DNA of 6,675 nt from an uncultured Bacteroidales bacterium (lineage in GTDB: Bacteria > Bacteroidota > Bacteroidia > Bacteroidales > Porphyromonadaceae), in assembly GCA_902489445.1 (NCBI GenBank), contig CABTZX010000053.1, positions 1-6,675 of the forward strand. Reading direction: 5' to 3'. A program made the translations under genes and the position numbers. Below are positions 5,413 to 6,675 of the stretch, in pieces. Each line of letters begins with the position of its first letter. Position 1 is the first letter of the stretch. The notes under the pieces were generated by a model that did no database searches, was not told where the DNA came from, and saw only the letters and a program-made list of their open reading frames with translations.

Positions 5413-6371
5413 AAAAGAGCTTTGTTGTGGGGGTAGATGTCGGGGGAACCAATACGGTAGTGGGTATTGTGGATGCTCGCGGTACTATCCTCAAATGTGA
5501 TAAGCTGAAAACGCGCGCCTTTGGGGCTGATGTGGAAGCCTATTTGGATGCTTTGGCGGAACATATACTAAATCTGGTTGAAGCTTGTGGCGTGAAGGGG
5601 CAGGTCGGAGGCGTGGGAATCGGTGCGCCTAACGGCAATTACTATACAGGAAAGATTGAATTTGCCGCTAACTTACCGTGGAAGGAATCAATTCCTATCT
5701 GTAAAGAGCTCAAAAAGAGGCTCGGAATTCCCGTAACTATGACGAATGATGCCAAAGCAACCGCTATTGGCGAAATGACCTACGGAGTCGCCAAGGGAAT
5801 GAAAAACTTTATTCTCATTACGCTGGGTACCGGCATTGGTAGTGGTATTGTGATTGATTCCAAAGTGGTGTACGGGCATGACGGATTGGCAGGCGAATTG
5901 GGACACCTTATTATAAGACGTAACGGGCGCCCGTGCGGATGTGGGCGCAAAGGATGCTTGGAAACGTACTGCTCCGCAAGCGGAATGGCGCAAACGGCAC
6001 GTGAACTTCTGCTCGCGCGACCCAATGACCCCTCACTTTTACGAGATATTCCAACAGATAGTATTACCTCGAAAATAATCTATGATGCTGCTGTACAGGG
6101 AGATGCTTTGGCAAAAGAGATCTTTGATACTACAGGGCGTATTTTGGGCGAAGCATTGGCCGATTTCGTTACCTTCTCGTCTCCTGAAGCCATTATACTC
6201 TTTGGCGGAATGACCGCTGCCGGTGAGCTACTGATGCGCCCCGTGCGAGAGGCTTTCGATGCCAATCTGATGCGCGTTTTCGATAAACCAAAGCTGCTCT
6301 TCTCGCTCCTTTCCGATTCCGATGCCGCCATACTGGGAGCCGCCGCCCTCGGATGGGAAGCCGCTTTATAG
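5409..6371 (+). CDS. ROK-family sugar kinase (glucokinase-like)
   Basis: A 320-residue cytosolic kinase that transfers phosphate from ATP to a hexose or N-acetylhexosamine. Features: the DVGGTNT phosphate loop (10-16), the GVGIGAPN segment (68-75), ANLPW (87-91), TNDAKATAIGE (112-122) with catalytic D114, ITLGTGIGSG (137-146) binding ATP, and the ROK signature AGELGH (161-166) followed by CGCGRKGCLE (176-185). H166 with C176, C178 and C183 form the structural zinc site. IILFGG (262-267) is the C-terminal nucleotide-binding loop. Length is standard. Glucokinase is the most likely activity; fructokinase, N-acetylglucosamine or N-acetylmannosamine kinase cannot be excluded. It has no N-terminal helix-turn-helix, so it is an enzyme rather than a ROK repressor. 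ATG 5409 is chosen because upstream in-frame codons fall in the promoter. It appears to be monocistronic, with its own leader. Confidence 0.92.
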   Translation: MKKSFVVGVDVGGTNTVVGIVDARGTILKCDKLKTRAFGADVEAYLDALAEHILNLVEACGVKGQVGGVGIGAPNGNYYTGKIEFAANLPWKESIPICKELKKRLGIPVTMTNDAKATAIGEMTYGVAKGMKNFILITLGTGIGSGIVIDSKVVYGHDGLAGELGHLIIRRNGRPCGCGRKGCLETYCSASGMAQTARELLLARPNDPSLLRDIPTDSITSKIIYDAAVQGDALAKEIFDTTGRILGEALADFVTFSSPEAIILFGGMTAAGELLMRPVREAFDANLMRVFDKPKLLFSLLSDSDAAILGAAALGWEAAL

Positions 6372-6402
6372 ATAGGCTTACACTGAATAATTTCCTCCGG
6401 AG

Positions 6403-6423
6403 TTGCTGAATTTCTATTAGCAA
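6403..6423 (+). terminator. weak hairpin downstream of the ROK kinase
   Basis: TTGCT(G)AAT pairs with ATTAGCAA around a TTCT loop: an 8-bp stem with one bulged G, starting 32 bp after the kinase stop. There is no T-run after it and the stem is AT-rich, so it is not a standard intrinsic terminator; it may aid transcript-end formation or be incidental. Confidence 0.25.
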
Positions 6424-6427
6424 TCCC

Positions 6428-6443
6428 ACAAAAGGTATAGAGA
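6428..6443 (+). repeat. single decayed copy resembling array B units
   Basis: ACAAAAGGTATA (6428-6439) is identical to 5164-5175 at the start of array B, and is followed by GAG as in the fourth unit's GAT. No 22-bp partner follows; the next TATA is only 19 bp away. Like both arrays it lies after a gene and in the same direction (60 bp past the kinase stop). It may be a remnant or a chance match. Confidence 0.35.
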
Positions 6444-6624
6444 AAACAGCTTTCTATAGCTTCGCTTAGCAGAAAACACCACAAGGGAATATGGAGGATT
6501 TGATGTTTCCGTTTACAGATTGCTTTATTGTTGATAACTCATTTTGTGCGGTGTATGTTGTTGAAAGGTAAGTAAATAGGGAGCGATGTGTGGTGGAATG
6601 AGACGATAAAAATGGAGCGGGGTA

Positions 6625-6654
6625 TTGTTTTCGGCGAAAAATGTATTACCTTTG
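6625..6654 (+). promoter_or_regulatory. strong promoter for a gene to the right of the window (TTG-N19-TACCTTTG)
   Basis: TTG at 6625-6627 and TACCTTTG at 6647-6654 are exactly 19 bp apart, the best promoter match in the window. The remaining bases to 6675 would be the start of the transcript; no start codon appears before the window ends, so the gene product is unknown. Confidence 0.7.
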
Positions 6655-6675
6655 CAGACGCAACCTGAACGAAGG

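Larger units (their letters stand above)
6372..6624. other. non-coding stretch after the ROK kinase
   Basis: About 250 bp with no convincing gene. It contains a weak hairpin (6403-6423), one decayed copy of the array B repeat start (6428-6443) and a 26-codon ORF at 6491-6571 (MEDLMFPFTDC...) that has no recognisable family or promoter and is likely chance. No tRNA or IS end is visible. Confidence 0.6.

Noticed and set aside
6491..6571. 26-codon ORF MEDLMFPFTDC...
   Set aside because: No promoter, no recognisable motif, and the length is expected by chance in a 300-bp gap.
6564..6580. AAAGGTAAGTAAATAGG as a possible further array B unit
   Set aside because: It lacks the TATATA centre and has no neighbour at 22 bp.

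Overview
The window looks like ordinary chromosome from a Bacteroidales bacterium, possibly Porphyromonas-like; the genus is a guess. The main evidence is Bacteroidetes-type promoters (-7 box TAnnTTTG) in front of most transcription units: TACCTTTG at 2919-2926 (minus) and 4549-4556 (plus), TACATTTG at 4540-4547 (minus), TATCTTTG at 5362-5369 (plus) and TACCTTTG at 6647-6654 (plus). Clear Shine-Dalgarno sequences are generally lacking. No phage, insertion sequence, CRISPR array, tRNA or rRNA was seen.

Layout. At the left edge (1-69) is a 22-bp-period tandem repeat array, followed by a GC-rich stretch with one doubtful small ORF. Next is a minus-strand pair: a MATE-family efflux transporter (2837 to 1392) followed after 10 bp by a membrane-anchored calcineurin-like metallophosphoesterase (1381 to 236). 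Then comes a complete p-aminobenzoate (folate precursor) locus in divergent arrangement. pabB (4532 to 3516) and pabC (3516 to 2941) are on the minus strand and joined by a one-base TAATG overlap; pabA (4565-5149) is on the plus strand. The two divergent units are only 32 bp apart. That gap carries two outward-facing -7 boxes one base apart, so both mRNAs are predicted to be nearly leaderless. Together the three enzymes convert chorismate and glutamine to p-aminobenzoate.

The 259-bp gap after pabA holds a second 22-bp-period array (5167-5254) and then the promoter of a ROK-family sugar kinase (5409-6371). The kinase start codon lies inside a 7-bp inverted repeat and overlaps the stop of an 8-codon upstream ORF. 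The last ~300 bp contain no convincing gene; they hold a weak hairpin, one decayed repeat-like unit and, at the extreme right, a strong promoter for a gene outside the window.

The most interesting material is non-coding: the two 22-bp arrays, which have different core sequences but the same architecture and both lie downstream of, and in the same orientation as, the preceding gene; the very compact divergent pab promoter; and the leader of the ROK kinase. I see no clear sign of a wholly new multi-gene system.
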